From Diphasiastrum complanatum (lineage: Eukaryota > Streptophyta > Lycopodiopsida > Lycopodiales > Lycopodiaceae): a DNA stretch of 36,850 nucleotides. Shown piece after piece: positions 1 through 10,693 of this stretch. Both the position numbers and the translations under genes were made by a program. The notes below the pieces were generated by a model. It was not told the origin of the DNA. It saw only the letters and a program-made list of their open reading frames with translations, and did not search any database. Within the stretch, counting starts at the first letter, position 1; the number at the start of each line of letters is the position of its first letter. Location: positions 1 through 36,850 of the forward strand of contig MU835727.1 in the NCBI GenBank assembly GCA_029204225.1. Direction: 5' to 3'.

Positions 1-507
1 TCAACCGCCATATACAGGGGACAAGATGTCATTTGAGTATTCAAAAGGTGCAACCTTCTTAGTGAGATTGAGAAAAGATGCAATTTAGTGTTTGTAGATA
101 AACCCTTGTTTGAACAGTGAGCTGATGGCATGCAATAAAGCAAAATAGGTGTTGATTGATAGAGTCCTGCTGTAACATTGAGCTGATTAGCCCACAGATC
201 TCACAAATCAGGTTTTTCTATGATAAGCATCTATTTTTAACATTTGAGCTAATGACAAATGATTTTTTATTTGCTTGGCCCCAAACTATCCGAGTTTGTA
301 CATGTGGGTACAAAGACCCAACCAAGCTCAAGTCTCAATTTTGTTGTGGAAAATGGGGAACTTCTTGCTCCAAACTTGGCTATCTTATTAAGATAGACAT
401 AATGTACATTATGATGCTAGTGTAAGTAAATTGTTGCACATATAGAGTAGGAACTTGTTGTACATAAGATTTCGCTAACAACATAGACTAAATGCAATGA
501 TTTCATT

Positions 508-510
<3 letters not shown>
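1..510. other. Non-coding, no gene seen
   Basis: This is AT-rich sequence. The longest open frame, at 156-425 on the plus strand (89 codons), has no recognisable motif, no splice context and a composition like its surroundings, so I do not call it a gene. Confidence 0.5.

Positions 511-568
<58 letters not shown>
511..568. repeat. (CT)29 microsatellite
   Basis: An uninterrupted CT dinucleotide run of 58 bases. It is the first of four long CT/GA tracts in the window, the others being near 9.9, 19.0 and 20.6 kb. Confidence 0.98.
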
Positions 569-574
<6 letters not shown>

Positions 575-3013
575 GTATAATCATGCATGGTGTGGGCAGG
601 CTTTTTTCTCTCTCTTGTATTCCCTTATTTGTGAGAAAATAGTGTTTTGTTTTTCGAACTACAAAGATAAAAAAAATAAAACTCTAAGGAGATTTGAGTC
701 CACAGCTTGAAAGCTTGTAGATATGGTTGCACTGAAAGGCTGCTTGTCTAGATAGCTTGTTTTAGATGGCAATTTTAGGCTTCTATTTCTAAAACTAACA
801 CAAAACCTTCTGTCCAAGAAGAGTATAGGTCCAATGGTTGGACCTGTAGTTAATGTGTGCTGATGTCCATACCTGATCCCAATGAAAAAGTCATCTTGAA
901 GTGTGTGACAGAGATCTGTGGTCTATTTTTGCTTAAAAAGATGCAGTAAGAGTACTTTGGACAATATTGGTTGACACACGTGAGATTTGAATGAGGTTCA
1001 AATTGAAGGAGTGTCAAATGTCGAATATTGACTATCGAATGAAGGTCAAATGTGAATTGTTAAATTAAAGTCGAATTCGAATTCGAATTCAAATGAAGGT
1101 CGAACAACAATTCCAAGGAATCGAGGAATGTTCCAAGGAAATTCTAACAAATTTTAGGTGCTTGGAACTTAGAATTTGATGGATTTCTTGCTGCTTGAAT
1201 CCTGAGTGAAAATGCAGATATTTGAATGTGGATCTTTGCAGCTCGAGTTGTGTTAAAAATTGCAAACCTTCAAATTCTACTCAAATTTGATAGGCATTGT
1301 GGTCGTGACATGAAGGGTTTAGACTAGAATTAAAATCCCAACAAGAAAGTCCTAACTTGATTGAGCGCGGTTCATGCCCAAATCGATACTGATCGCGCAC
1401 ATGTATACCAGCCCAACATTGATTCCGATAATTCCTAAACCTAATCTTAGTGTATTTAAAGAGGAACTTCTTAAATTTCGGCTTTCACAGGAAGCTTGAT
1501 TTTTCTCGTTTACCTTATAAATTCAAACATAGTTCTTATTGTTGCCCTCCTTTCAAAGACCAAGAAGCAATGACAACTCTCAAGTTGGTGAAACTAGGAA
1601 CAATGTTGTTGTGAAATTTTAGCCAAAAACATCCCAAATATTTGTGGACCCCATTTCATTGTTCAAGATTAAAATAGATAAGCATATAGACAGTAGTGGA
1701 TGTTGTAAGAGCGTCTTCTTGTAGATCATCTAGGTACCCCCATGACCTTTCAAGCATGTCGTTGGATGGTGGCGGGTCCATGCTTCCATGGCAACCGAGG
1801 TTGCCTAGTTCATCCAATGACAATCAAGATATAAGAAAATAAATGCATATATGCTATTGATAGGTTGGATTTTTTTAGCAGGCTCATTGTTGACCCGCAT
1901 TAGTGGGAAAACCAAAGTGGTCAACCCCAGAAGAGCGCCTATGAGCTGTAATGTGTGGGATCACCTCAAACCTTGCTTGAATAGATGGTCCAGATTGACT
2001 TACCTACCTAGGTCATGATATTGGGATCTACTTTTTCCTACAAATTTGACTAGGTGTAATTATCAGCCCTAAAAGCAAGTAGCCCCCATGGATGGAATCT
2101 TGAAAACATGGAGCCCTTATGGATGGAATCCGAAATGACCATGGCCTCACGGATGTAACCTTAAATTTCTCTTCAGAAGGAATATGTGGGCCCGACATTA
2201 ACTTAAGAGTGAAATTTTTTCAACATAACATATAGGAAATAACGACTCGCCTCGCCGCGTTCACTATCCCAATGCCCACGACAAAGTGTCCATATAGTTA
2301 GTATCCGCATAAAGTGTATGGAGACATTAAATCCCAATGAGCTCATTGAATGAAGTCACGAACAAAAGTAACTGGGCCTTCCACTCAAAAGGAATATTAT
2401 TATCATGGCATATGCTGAGATTCATCATTGGATACAACACCAAAATCCACTCAAGTGCTTGTGAACCCTCCGTGCTTGTAGCATGTGGCTGTAGCTGTAG
2501 CTGTAGTTGTCGGTACTGTGATGTGATAGTGATATCATTCATTTGATAAAGAAAAAGAAGAAAATTATGGCAATAGGATATTAATACTCTAGAAAGAAGG
2601 ATATGACACTGACAATTACACCAGCCATCGTCTGGGATGGCGCAGGCTGGCGAGCACCGCGGCTTGGGCCTGCCATTCCAAACCCTTACGCTGGCACACA
2701 CACATACCTAGCTGTGTGTGTGTATGTACATACTATGTATATATGTTTACACAGATATAGATATGCACACTCGCTGCCACAGATCACTGATTATGAATTA
2801 GTCATTACAGCAAAATAAAACAGGGAGCACATTAACTAACGTGTAGGTGAGTCGCGACGGAAGAAGACCTGTTCCTGTCTAGGGATGTCTTGACTCTTAA
2901 CTGAACAGAACCCAGAAAATTGATGGAAGATCCTTTACTGGGTTATCGAAAATATGCCAAAGTGGTAGCGAAAATAATCAAGTATGGTTAAAATGGTAAA
3001 CGAATATGAGTAC
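569..3013. other. Non-coding stretch downstream of ZIFL exon 5
   Basis: No exon or conserved domain is recognised here. If the minus-strand transporter gene continues past 3014, this would be part of its fifth intron. The stretch holds several minor repeats. A run of overlapping GAATTC palindromes lies at about 1072-1092. A degenerate direct repeat built on ATGGATGGAATC lies at about 2081-2160. A short CTGTAG hexamer run lies at about 2488-2510. The minus-strand frame 2327-2701 (124 codons) overlaps low-complexity CTGTAG sequence and shows no recognisable family. Confidence 0.45.
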
Positions 3014-4301
3014 CTGTATAGATACCATCATGCCATTGAATACTCCTAGAAAGAAACGAGATGCAAGCGCCATCCAGAAATTGGTGCTCAGTCCAAACAG
3101 GAAATTGAAGATAATGCTGCACGAACCCAGATGACACACCCCAGTAAACTGCTGGCCAAAATGGATTGCCATAAGGTTCAATTAGCATAAAACAATACCA
3201 ATTCTATCAAAAGCAGACAAATTCTAGACCAACATGTTTCCCAACAAAGTTGCAGTGTATGCATAGTCGACAACTTGTAATAATGTAGCAATCTGCAATC
3301 GTGATATCGCCTTACATTGAAATAACTCCAATGTATATAACCAATTTCCGGCCATATCGATCTGCTATGACTCCCCAAAAAGCAGCAGTCAGAAAACGGC
3401 CCACCATACAGGATGATCCTATTCACCAGCCATCCAAATGGATCTCAGTGCCATTTGAACATTTGAATCAATGCAAAGTTAAGCGTAAGTCTAAGAATAA
3501 CAGTTTGCTAATTGCTGTTATATTGTCAGTATTGCTTACCAACAAGGCCCACGTAGTAGCCTACGCTGTCGTTGGACTTGGCGATATGAAAATCATGTAT
3601 CTTCGAAATTTACATGAGAGGAAGGCAATGCACAAATTAGCATGTCATTCCCTGTTGAGCTTTTCTTTCCAGATCAAACTACATTTCACACCATGACTTC
3701 AACCAGCTTTAGCATATCTCATGAATGAGTAGCACAAACCTATCTTTGAATTTTGAGAGAGCAGCTAAACTACGCCTAAACAATGATCACTATTCTGCTA
3801 AAACTTGGCTACGCTAGCCAATTAGATGACGAGAAGCGAGAACTTGCTCACCATGAAATATAAGAAGGGATATACCGATGTCAAAGGTAAAGCTGCACAG
3901 TCACATTTTCAGTTGCCAATATAACCATTTAACATTAGTGCACTTAGACATATAAAAAGAAAGAACAAATTTTCTCACAGAATATGAGCCATCAAATCTA
4001 GAAGCCAGCTAGAGCCTTGAGAAACACCATCGCTTATCATTGGACTGGAAACTAAACACCAAAGCTATTATTCTAATTACCAACATAGATGTTTAGAATT
4101 ATGTCACGTTCTTGCTCTGATCAACAAATTAAGAGACATACCATTAAGGAGAGAAAGGAGGCCGACAGCAAGAAGTACCAACTTCGGTGGGCGGCCGCCA
4201 GGCTCTCTCAAATATGCAGTGTTGCAGCCAGGGCAATTCCCATTCACTTCCTTCGGCAACAAAGGCTCCTTGTTCGCTGCAAAATTCGAATGATCTTCCA
4301 T
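3014..4301 (-). CDS. ZIFL-type MFS transporter, first five exons (3' part not in window)
   Basis: This encodes a major facilitator superfamily transporter of the plant ZINC INDUCED FACILITATOR-LIKE group; known members are proton-coupled carriers in vacuolar or plasma membranes linked to zinc, potassium, auxin or organic-anion transport. The exons on the minus strand are 4301-4142, 3892-3852, 3600-3540, 3418-3316 and 3116-3014. All introns are GT-AG (249, 251, 121 and 199 bp) and every phase joins without a break, giving 156 codons. The cytosolic N-terminus carries the family CPGC motif (residues 23-26). Exon 2 encodes LPLTSVYPFLYFM at the end of the first membrane helix. Exon 4 carries MFS motif A as WGVIADRYGRK (residues 102-112). 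Exon 5 has FGLSTNFWMALASRFFLG. Family members have about 450-500 residues and 12 helices, so only about a third is present. The antiporter motif and the C-terminal half were not found at 1-3013. The phase-consistent splicing argues for a functional gene running off the window, but a truncated copy cannot be excluded. Confidence 0.88.
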
Positions 4302-4304
4302 CTT

Positions 4305-4346
4305 TCACCCTGCAATATCGATGCTTTGCGTTTGTTGACAGTTCAT
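4305..4346 (-). other. Short upstream ORF in the putative leader of the transporter
   Basis: This is a 13-codon frame starting at an ATG 45 bases upstream of the transporter start. It is in the same frame as the main protein and closes with TGA one codon before the main ATG. If transcription begins upstream, as the TATA-like site near 4430 suggests, ribosomes would meet this uORF first and would have to reinitiate or leak past it. That would be a way to dampen translation. The transcript start is not known from sequence alone. Confidence 0.4.
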
Positions 4347-4422
4347 GCCCAGAGTGTCCCCTCCAATATTGCTAAAGCCTCTCTCTCTCTGTCTTTGCAA
4401 ATTTGTATGCAGTGATGGAGAG

Positions 4423-4430
4423 CTTTAAAA
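4423..4430 (-). promoter_or_regulatory. TATA-like box upstream of the transporter
   Basis: TTTTAAAG on the minus strand lies about 120 bases before the transporter ATG. A short CT/GA-rich stretch (about 4379-4392) sits between them, typical of plant 5' leaders. The assignment rests only on position and composition. Confidence 0.3.
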
Positions 4431-5996
4431 GGAGCTCATGGACGTACTGCCAGGCAAAGGATCCAGGTGGGCATCCATGTCTCACAGAAAATAGTCCGTG
4501 AGCATGGATGATCACGATTATGATCTTTAAATTTAAGAAACCACCCCATTCTTATAGATTTCCCATTACTCTATCAAAGAAGAAATTGTTACCGGAGTGA
4601 TTCTTTTAGTGTATCTTGTTTTTGGGATTGCACCTTCACGCCTCAAATACAATGTTCAAGCTCGTTTCCAATCAGAATAGTATGCCTATTAACAAATTTA
4701 CTCTCTATAATTTCTATCGATGTCTCTGATCGGAATCGAACTCCTGACCTCTATAAGAGGAAAGGATCACTACATGAATGTGATTTCCATAGAGAAGCTC
4801 CCATATCAATTATAGCAGGTTCTCTTACTTGTCATCAGATAAACAGTACAGTACATACATTACCGTACACGAAGAGTTCATACAGTCCCGTACTGCCGTC
4901 TGTAGCAGACTTCAATCATTCTTGTTTAAGTACAAAATTTGTGTTGAACAAAGAAACTCAGATTTTAAAGATCCATGAAAACTAATGTCTCTCCAACTTT
5001 AATCTACCATCTGTATGTAGGGGACTGTAGCTGGCGGCTCATGAGCCGCTACGCTTTATCAACGTTGGGTCACAGGCCTGTGCCTACTGCCTTCCAGCTT
5101 TGCAGTGGGAGCCACTGGCGTGTCAAGATTACGAAGATAGGATTACTTCGTCATTCCTTATCCTCTGATCTTGTCATAAGGTGGCAGAATAAAAAAGACC
5201 TCAAAACTACATAGCGCTTGAGGATCAACTATAAGCCAATTATTTCAATCACAAAAGGCATAAGAAATACAACTGAATTTAGCCCAGAATTCTAGCTTTA
5301 TTTAATATAAGTACCTAAGAAGAACACACCTGATAAGGCTCGGAGGCGTTGATGCTGAGTCAAACCGTTAGCCGGAAACTAAAGAAGCAAAAACCTAATT
5401 CAAAGTCACTGTGTAATAAGGATATATATACTCGAAAGAACTACTCTCAGCAGCTCATTGCTTTAATTGACCATCCGCCTTAAGAGCTGGCACGATCCAG
5501 AAACCAAGTGACAAGTGAGATCACCAACGGCCTTAGCAAAAGCGAGCTAATTTCTTATGATAAGGACAATATGCAATGGGTGCTTTCTTATTATAAGGAC
5601 AATCTTCAGACAAAACCGAACCAACACAGCTGCATTAGGAAGGCACCGTGCACCTCCGCTCCAACTTGCAATTCTTATACACTTTAGCGACACGGGATAG
5701 CGGACAATTATACTCGTAATGCGATGTACGCGATCTTCTGCGTTTATTACACATAGCTGGCCTATGGAACAGATCCGGCTATTATTGAAGAAGCTGCAAT
5801 TCTCCAGACTCCAGAATCTGGAGTCCAGATACGGGACGTAGATTCTAAAAGCGGGCATAGCTCCTGCTACCGCTAATGTTGGCCAGCCATTCCGACGTCT
5901 GCATGTCAGCATGCATCTACGATCGCAGCTGCCACCAGCTGCCTTCAACTATAGCTAGCTGCCCAAATCACGAATCGCTGGATCGGGATTCGGATC
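4431..5996. other. Non-coding region upstream of the transporter
   Basis: No convincing gene is seen. It contains a possible tRNA-derived SINE (listed separately). There is a near-duplicate 20-bp motif ending in ATAAGGACAAT at about 5551-5570 and 5583-5602. An odd-length palindrome (GACTCCAGA, A, TCTGGAGTC) lies near 5807-5825. The minus-strand frame 5547-5948 (133 codons) is open but shows no known motif and includes the duplicated motif. Confidence 0.4.
4690..4815 (-). mobile_element. Possible tRNA-derived SINE fragment
   Basis: On the minus strand the sequence AGGTCAGGAGTTCGATTCC resembles the TΨC arm and RNA polymerase III B box (GGTTCGANNCC) as found in plant tRNA-related SINEs. A weak A-box-like TAGTGATCC lies about 20-25 bases upstream. 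The sequence cannot fold as a complete tRNA by eye. I saw no flanking target duplication or poly-A tail, so this is tentative. Confidence 0.3.
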
Positions 5997-6016
5997 ATCG
6001 ATCGATCGATCGACTA

Positions 6017-6052
<36 letters not shown>

Positions 6053-6106
6053 AGCCTCAAAAGCAACAGGAAAAGAAATTAAAACACACACACACACACA
6101 CACACA
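5997..6106. repeat. (ATCG)n and two (CA)n microsatellites
   Basis: A short tetranucleotide ATCG run (5997-6012) is followed by CA runs at 6021-6048 and 6084-6106. The two CA runs are separated by a 35-base A-rich spacer. Confidence 0.95.
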
Positions 6107-6893
6107 ATATACAAAATGGCAAAAAAAAAGCATACCCACATAAGGAAGCTCTTGGACTTAAAAAAAAAAAAAGAGGAAAAATAATGTGTTTGATGTGTAT
6201 AAAGAGAATCTTTGTAGTATGTATTGCTTTTCAAAACAAAATCAAAAGAATTAAAAATTTATTGCAAGTTATTCTAATGCTTCAACTCTCTTTAGTAGGG
6301 AGTGACATTTCAGCTTTTAACAAATAGTCACAGCTTACACTATCAAGTCAAAGCTAAGAAGGGAGCTCTAAAAGATACCCTAAAATTTGGAGGGTACATT
6401 CGAAAAGTTAAATCTTAAAACAAAATCAAATTTTATGTCAAAGCTAAAAGAGAGCTCCCAAAGATATACTTAAGAGTGAAAGGTACATTCAAAAAGTTGA
6501 ATTTTAGAAGACGATCAAATTTTCCTTTTAGAGATGGTCTATGGATTAGATAATGGTTGTTTGGAGACCCATTCTAAGGACATCATGGCAAGCGAAGAAG
6601 ATTAGCCAATACATCCTGACCATGGACCAACAAACACCCATTATCATACATAATGAATGTGTGACATGAAAATTTGATAAAAAAGAAGTTACAAACATAA
6701 TTTTCAAGATTCTATTAATGATTCCATATGTGATAGCTACATAATTTCAAGATGCCATTCATTAAGCTTATGTATTTTCAGATTTCATCCATCAGAACTA
6801 ACGATTTTGAGGACTAAAAATTAGAGTCAATAAAAATGAATGCCTTAGGTAATGGTGGTTCCCAAACTCAATTTGGAAGAGTTGATTTTGATT
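6107..6893. other. AT-rich non-coding sequence
   Basis: No open frame, RNA gene or mobile-element motif is seen. Near-copies of an AGCTAAGA/GGGAGCTCTAAAAGATA-type phrase recur around 6350-6390 and 6440-6475, suggesting a decayed local duplication. Confidence 0.4.
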
Positions 6894-7490
6894 AGACACA
6901 TTATAGAATTTCTACAATTTTGACTATAATGCCCTTCAAATTTCAAGCCTACTCATTAGCGCTTAATCTTGAAAAGCACACTAAAATAAATTTTTATTTT
7001 GAAGTTTGTTCTCGCAAGTCAATCCAACCACTAGTAATGGTAGCCCACCTGTCAGCTATTTGTGTTCACATGCTAGCCCCCTCACTTGGCCATGTGGCAC
7101 TATTTGTTGATGGGCACTATTGGTCAATGGGCACAAGCCAATCAAATTTGTAAATAGAAATGAGGTCCCACTATTATGTCCTAGGTAGTCCTTCACTCGA
7201 ATCGTTATTTGAGTAGACACACATTATGAAGTTTCTAAAATTTTGATTGAAAAGATAGATTGCCCTTCAAATATCAAGCAGACACACATTATGAAGTTTC
7301 TAAAATTTTGATTCAAAAGATAGATTGCCCTTCAAATATCAAGCCCAGCTCAATCGTAAAAAACACACTAATTATTTTATTTTTTGAAGTTTGTTCTCAT
7401 ATTAGGTCAACCCAGCCATTGGCCCACCTGTCAGCTATTTCTGTCCACAAGTTAGCCCCCTCACTTTTTGGCCATATGGCACATGCCTCA
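6894..7490. repeat. Diverged tandem duplication (~210 bp copies) with a nested 65-bp repeat
   Basis: Sequence at 6894-7106 is repeated at about 7280-7490. Both copies share the order AGACACATTAT, CCCTTCAAAT, GAAGTTTGTTCTC, CCCACCTGTCAGCTATTT and TAGCCCCCTCACTT. The start of the second copy is itself duplicated, with near-identical 65-bp units at 7215-7279 and 7280-7344. The copies differ by many substitutions and small indels. The right end lies within 100-150 bp of a copia LTR terminus, so the duplication may belong to that LTR. Confidence 0.8.
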
Positions 7491-7593
7491 CACCTCTCGA
7501 GAGCATTCTAGGCGATGTGGGTAGAGTTTTAGGTCCCATCTATGATATGCACATGACATATAGTTGGATATATCTAGCTTATGATTTTCAACA
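7491..7593 (-). mobile_element. Start of a 3' LTR of copia fragment E (left limit unknown)
   Basis: Read on the minus strand, a polypurine tract (AAGGAGAGG, 7594-7602) is followed directly by TGTTGAAAATCATAAGC, the expected start of a 3' LTR. The other LTR was not found, so the left limit cannot be set. The LTR may include the duplicated DNA at 6.9-7.5 kb. Confidence 0.6.
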
Positions 7594-7910
7594 CCTCTCC
7601 TTAAGCTTCAAATGTAATATTCATAAAAACCTTCAAAGCAATCAAGCTTACTCCTTGACAGAGGATTAGTTACAAAATATGCAACTTGCTCATGAATTGG
7701 ACAAAACTTTTCTTGAACAAAGTGAAAGTGGACCTCAATGTGCTTTCTTCTTCCATGAACGACATGATTCTTTGATAGAAAAATGCTACTTTGGCTCTCA
7801 CATAGTTGTTTTGTTGGTGTTTCATTCAAGACTCCAAGTTTTTATAGAAATCTTCTCAGCTAAATTTTCTCAAAAGAAGTTATCGCTAATACTTTATACT
7901 TTGATTCAAT
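7594..7910 (-). pseudogene. Copia RNase H fragment (element E)
   Basis: This is the C-terminal end of a Ty1/copia polyprotein. The minus strand reads ESQSSIFLSKN (normally CDNQSAIxLSKN), then HGRRKHIEVHFHFVQEK, then a C-terminal NPLSRSKLDCFEGF block. These are the last conserved RNase H motifs before the polypurine tract. Upstream (higher coordinates) in-frame stops occur and the similarity fades near 7900, so gag, protease, integrase and RT are missing. It is a dead remnant. Confidence 0.8.
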
Positions 7911-9363
7911 TGATGACAATGTATTTGTTGTTCACTTTTTACCCATATAAGAAGTAGCACTTTGAGATAGGAAAAATAGAAATTTTAATCGTCTATCGTG
8001 AACATTATCGGGCGTATGGCCGATGCCAAAGAAAACAAATTTTTCTAAAATGTTAATTGGTCCAACTTACTCACTAAAAGTTTTGTACAAATTCTCAAGT
8101 TAGATGTTCATTGGGTCGACTACCAAATGATAAGTTACATGAGCACTTTGTGTTTTGTGTCGTAGGACAATCTTAGAACAAAATTGAAGTCTCTAGAAAA
8201 TTGGCTATAATGTAGGCCCATTAATACTAGGAGCATACTACTATCGAATAGTACTTATTTACTAATATTTTTAGCAAGTCTCTCCTTTAACTTTAGTGGA
8301 GGATTGATATGTTTGACTATAGTCAAATATCCTACCATGTAAATTTATCATGCACTCAAGATGCTATAAAGCGTACATAATTAAGTAGAATGTTTTATAG
8401 TCAATACTTAGAGAGAAAAAAAAATATCGAATTGAGCAATTGAGAGAGACATTTTTCTAGATCTCGTGGTGCGGTTGTGGGTATCTGTCTGTTGCTTGTT
8501 TATAAAGAGAATGTGGCCAAGATTGCATCATGGGCATAGTGGCTGGGATTGCCATGGTCATCACCACCATTATTGGATACTATCAAGGTTTGAAACTTGA
8601 GTCCTAAATAGCTTTGAATTCTTTTTGAGTTGAATCGATAGGATTACTTGGTAAATCAACTCTCTTGCAAATCAATATAGTTGAATTTAATTTTGCTTTG
8701 CTTTTCGTTAATATGTAGTTTCTGAGACACACAAGGCTTAATTCCGAGGATGGAGATAGTTGAATTGTCGAAAATCGAGAATCTAGTTATAGTTCTTGGT
8801 AAAGAGACCAACAGAACATGTTTGGTGCAATTATCACAAGTTGGATCATGACGAGTGAAAATCCTTCTAGAGTAAGTTTCACGTAGGCAAAATCAAGCAA
8901 AGCTGATCAGAGACATTTTAGTAGTGATCAGCGCCGAATAGATTCTATTGTGAAGGATCATTTTGCTTGTTGCTGTTAGATTGATTTGCTTACTGTTCTC
9001 CTAAGAGCCTGGATGATAACGTACTGTGGACTTCCATAGGCCCCTACAAGCATATGCACAGGATTATATCATTTCACCAGATCCAGCGGTTAGACAGTCA
9101 GCAATATTTGTGTAAGATTTGGCTACATTGACGTCAATTTAAACGACATGGGATGACTATTTGCCAATACTTTGTTTTGATCCAATCTACCGATGGCATC
9201 AAACAAGGTCCCAGATCAATTACCAATCGCCAGACTCGTACGACAATGCTGGGTGGATCATGAGATCATAAATTCATTTCTTGGACAACATCTAATTGAT
9301 TGTTCAAGGTAAATAACTGTCTTTTATCGCATGCATGAGATTTCAATGAGCCGCGTCTGGAGT
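7911..9363. other. Non-coding, possible LTR-derived sequence
   Basis: No gene is seen. A purine-rich AGTGGAGGA at about 8297-8305 followed by TTGATATGTTTGAC could be a polypurine tract plus LTR start on the plus strand, but no matching second LTR was found. Confidence 0.3.
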
Positions 9364-9546
9364 TTATGGAGAAAATTTATTACCACCTAATAAAAGTCCG
9401 CCGGCACGAGGTGAACCAGAGCCCCAAGTAACAATCTTGCGAGGTGTCATGGGACCGTCCCCAGTTTTGGTAAGGGATAGTGTTGGAGGGTTTGCAGATT
9501 CCAAGGTAACCCTAACCCTAGTTAATGAGTGAGGGGAATTTGGCAC
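9364..9546 (-). other. Unidentified 60-codon open frame in a GC-richer patch
   Basis: This frame lies in a patch with clearly higher GC than its neighbours. It encodes a Pro/Ser/Thr/Gly-rich peptide. I do not recognise a family. It could be a host exon, a retrotransposon remnant ahead of the promoter-like region at 9.7 kb, or chance. Confidence 0.2.
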
Positions 9547-9727
9547 CTTGCGTGTGTAAGTCCAACCCGATGATCACATAGTCATTTGATTAGTTAGAAA
9601 ATAATAAAAGGACTTTAGGCCTTTTTTCAGGAATTTAATGTCGCAAGGCCTAATAGTCAAGTTAGTGAATAAAAAGGTTCCCCCCAAATTTCAAATTTCA
9701 AATTTCAAATAATAAGTTGGAAATTGG

Positions 9728-9811
9728 CCAATAGGATTTGAGGCCAAAGTCCTAAAATCCACTATATATAGTGGTACTTTGTGATTCATTTGACCTGTTC
9801 ATTTCAATAAA
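9728..9811 (+). promoter_or_regulatory. Promoter-like module (CCAAT, TATATATA palindrome, AATAAA), probably a solo-LTR remnant
   Basis: CCAAT at 9728-9732 is followed about 30 bases later by a perfect 16-bp palindrome (CCACTATATATAGTGG, 9759-9774) containing a TATA core, then AATAAA at 9806-9811. A TATA box closely followed by a polyadenylation signal is typical of the U3-R part of an LTR. A 7-bp AAATTTC tandem run lies just upstream (about 9689-9711). No paired LTR was identified. Confidence 0.4.
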
Positions 9812-9924
9812 GCAAGTTGAACCTCTATCAAATTGGACGCCCTTGCTCTTCTTTCTTGCTCCATCTCTCATGTTTTGTTTGGATCTTTATGTTATTGGAT
9901 TTGGGATTGTTTATTTTTATACTT

Positions 9925-9929
<5 letters not shown>

Positions 9930-10003
<74 letters not shown>
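9930..10003. repeat. (GA)37 microsatellite
   Basis: An uninterrupted GA run of 74 bases, about 120 bases downstream of the promoter-like module. Confidence 0.98.
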
Positions 10004-10007
<4 letters not shown>

Positions 10008-10108
10008 AGCTTTATCAATGCTTGTGAGTATTGTTAATAGATCATAGTGCTAATCGTCAAACTATTGAGTCAAACTATTGAGGGAGTCTCGATAGTTAAA
10101 CTATCATC

Positions 10109-10310
10109 GACAAATTGTCAACTGTCCAACTCGAATTGACAAATTGTTGACTGTTTTGACTCCAACTCGAATCAACAACTTGTTGCTTGTTTTGACTCCA
10201 ACTCGAATCGACAAATTATCAACTGTTTCTACTCCAACTCAATTTGACAAATTGTCGACTGTTTTGACTCCAGTTCGAATCAACAAAATTGTCGACAGTT
10301 TCGACTAGCA
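10109..10310. repeat. 36-bp tandem repeat, about 5.5 units
   Basis: Units start at 10109 (shortened to 29 bp), 10138, 10174, 10210, 10246 and 10282 (partial, one extra base). The consensus is GACAAATTGTCGACTGTT followed by TTGACTCCAACTCGAATC. Units differ by a few substitutions. The array ends about 30 bp before a TATA-like TATATAA at 10340-10346, an arrangement resembling enhancer repeats in an LTR or promoter. Confidence 0.93.
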
Positions 10311-10688
10311 TGATACCACTCTAAATAGAGCTAGTTACCTATATAATCTAGCTTTTACACTAAGCAACTAATTTGACAATGACTACAACTATGATTGCTC
10401 CATGTAAGGAGCACGTAAAGAGCCTTCAAATAACTCTTAAAAGGTCAGTAAGTAACCCGTAAAATTTTCTCTTATGAGGCATTATGATCACTGCATGTAA
10501 GAGAACTGTAAGGAAACTCTCTTACATTACGTTACATTTAAATTATGACCTATGAGCAATTATTGTACGACGACATCTCTAACAAAGATCGTATAGAGTG
10601 TAGGGCAGACGTTGGTCCATGCAACAACAATAAAACTCACGACTAGCATTAGGAGCTGATTCATTCTTTTAATTATGCCTTGTAATTT

Positions 10689-10693
10689 AATTG
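10689..10693. repeat. Target site duplication AATTG, left copy (element A)
   Basis: AATTG directly precedes the left LTR and is repeated at 18529-18533 directly after the right LTR. The 5-bp length is the copia norm. It shows that the two outer LTRs come from one insertion. Confidence 0.9.

Noticed and set aside
2327-2701. Minus-strand frame of 124 codons as a continuation of the transporter
   Set aside because: No similarity to the expected middle of a ZIFL protein, and it spans a CTGTAG hexamer repeat; no consistent splice sites.
2821-2960. Candidate sixth exon of the transporter after an acceptor-like CAG
   Set aside because: Translations in the required phase hit stops and lack the expected AYASE/EHQA-type motif.
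4700-4770. True tRNA gene on the minus strand
   Set aside because: Only the T-arm/B-box part resembles a tRNA; no acceptor stem or anticodon arm can be paired, so a SINE fragment is the most that can be claimed.
5547-5948. 133-codon minus-strand frame as a gene
   Set aside because: No recognisable motif; contains a duplicated ATAAGGACAAT motif and a high share of Cys/Arg typical of chance frames.
9507-9525. Interstitial telomere repeat (CCCTAA units)
   Set aside because: Only two CCCTAA-like units, not the plant CCCTAAA array; too short to mean anything.
10311-10335. A second primer binding site (GATACCA) near 10320
   Set aside because: Only seven bases match the tRNA-Met site and no LTR end adjoins it.
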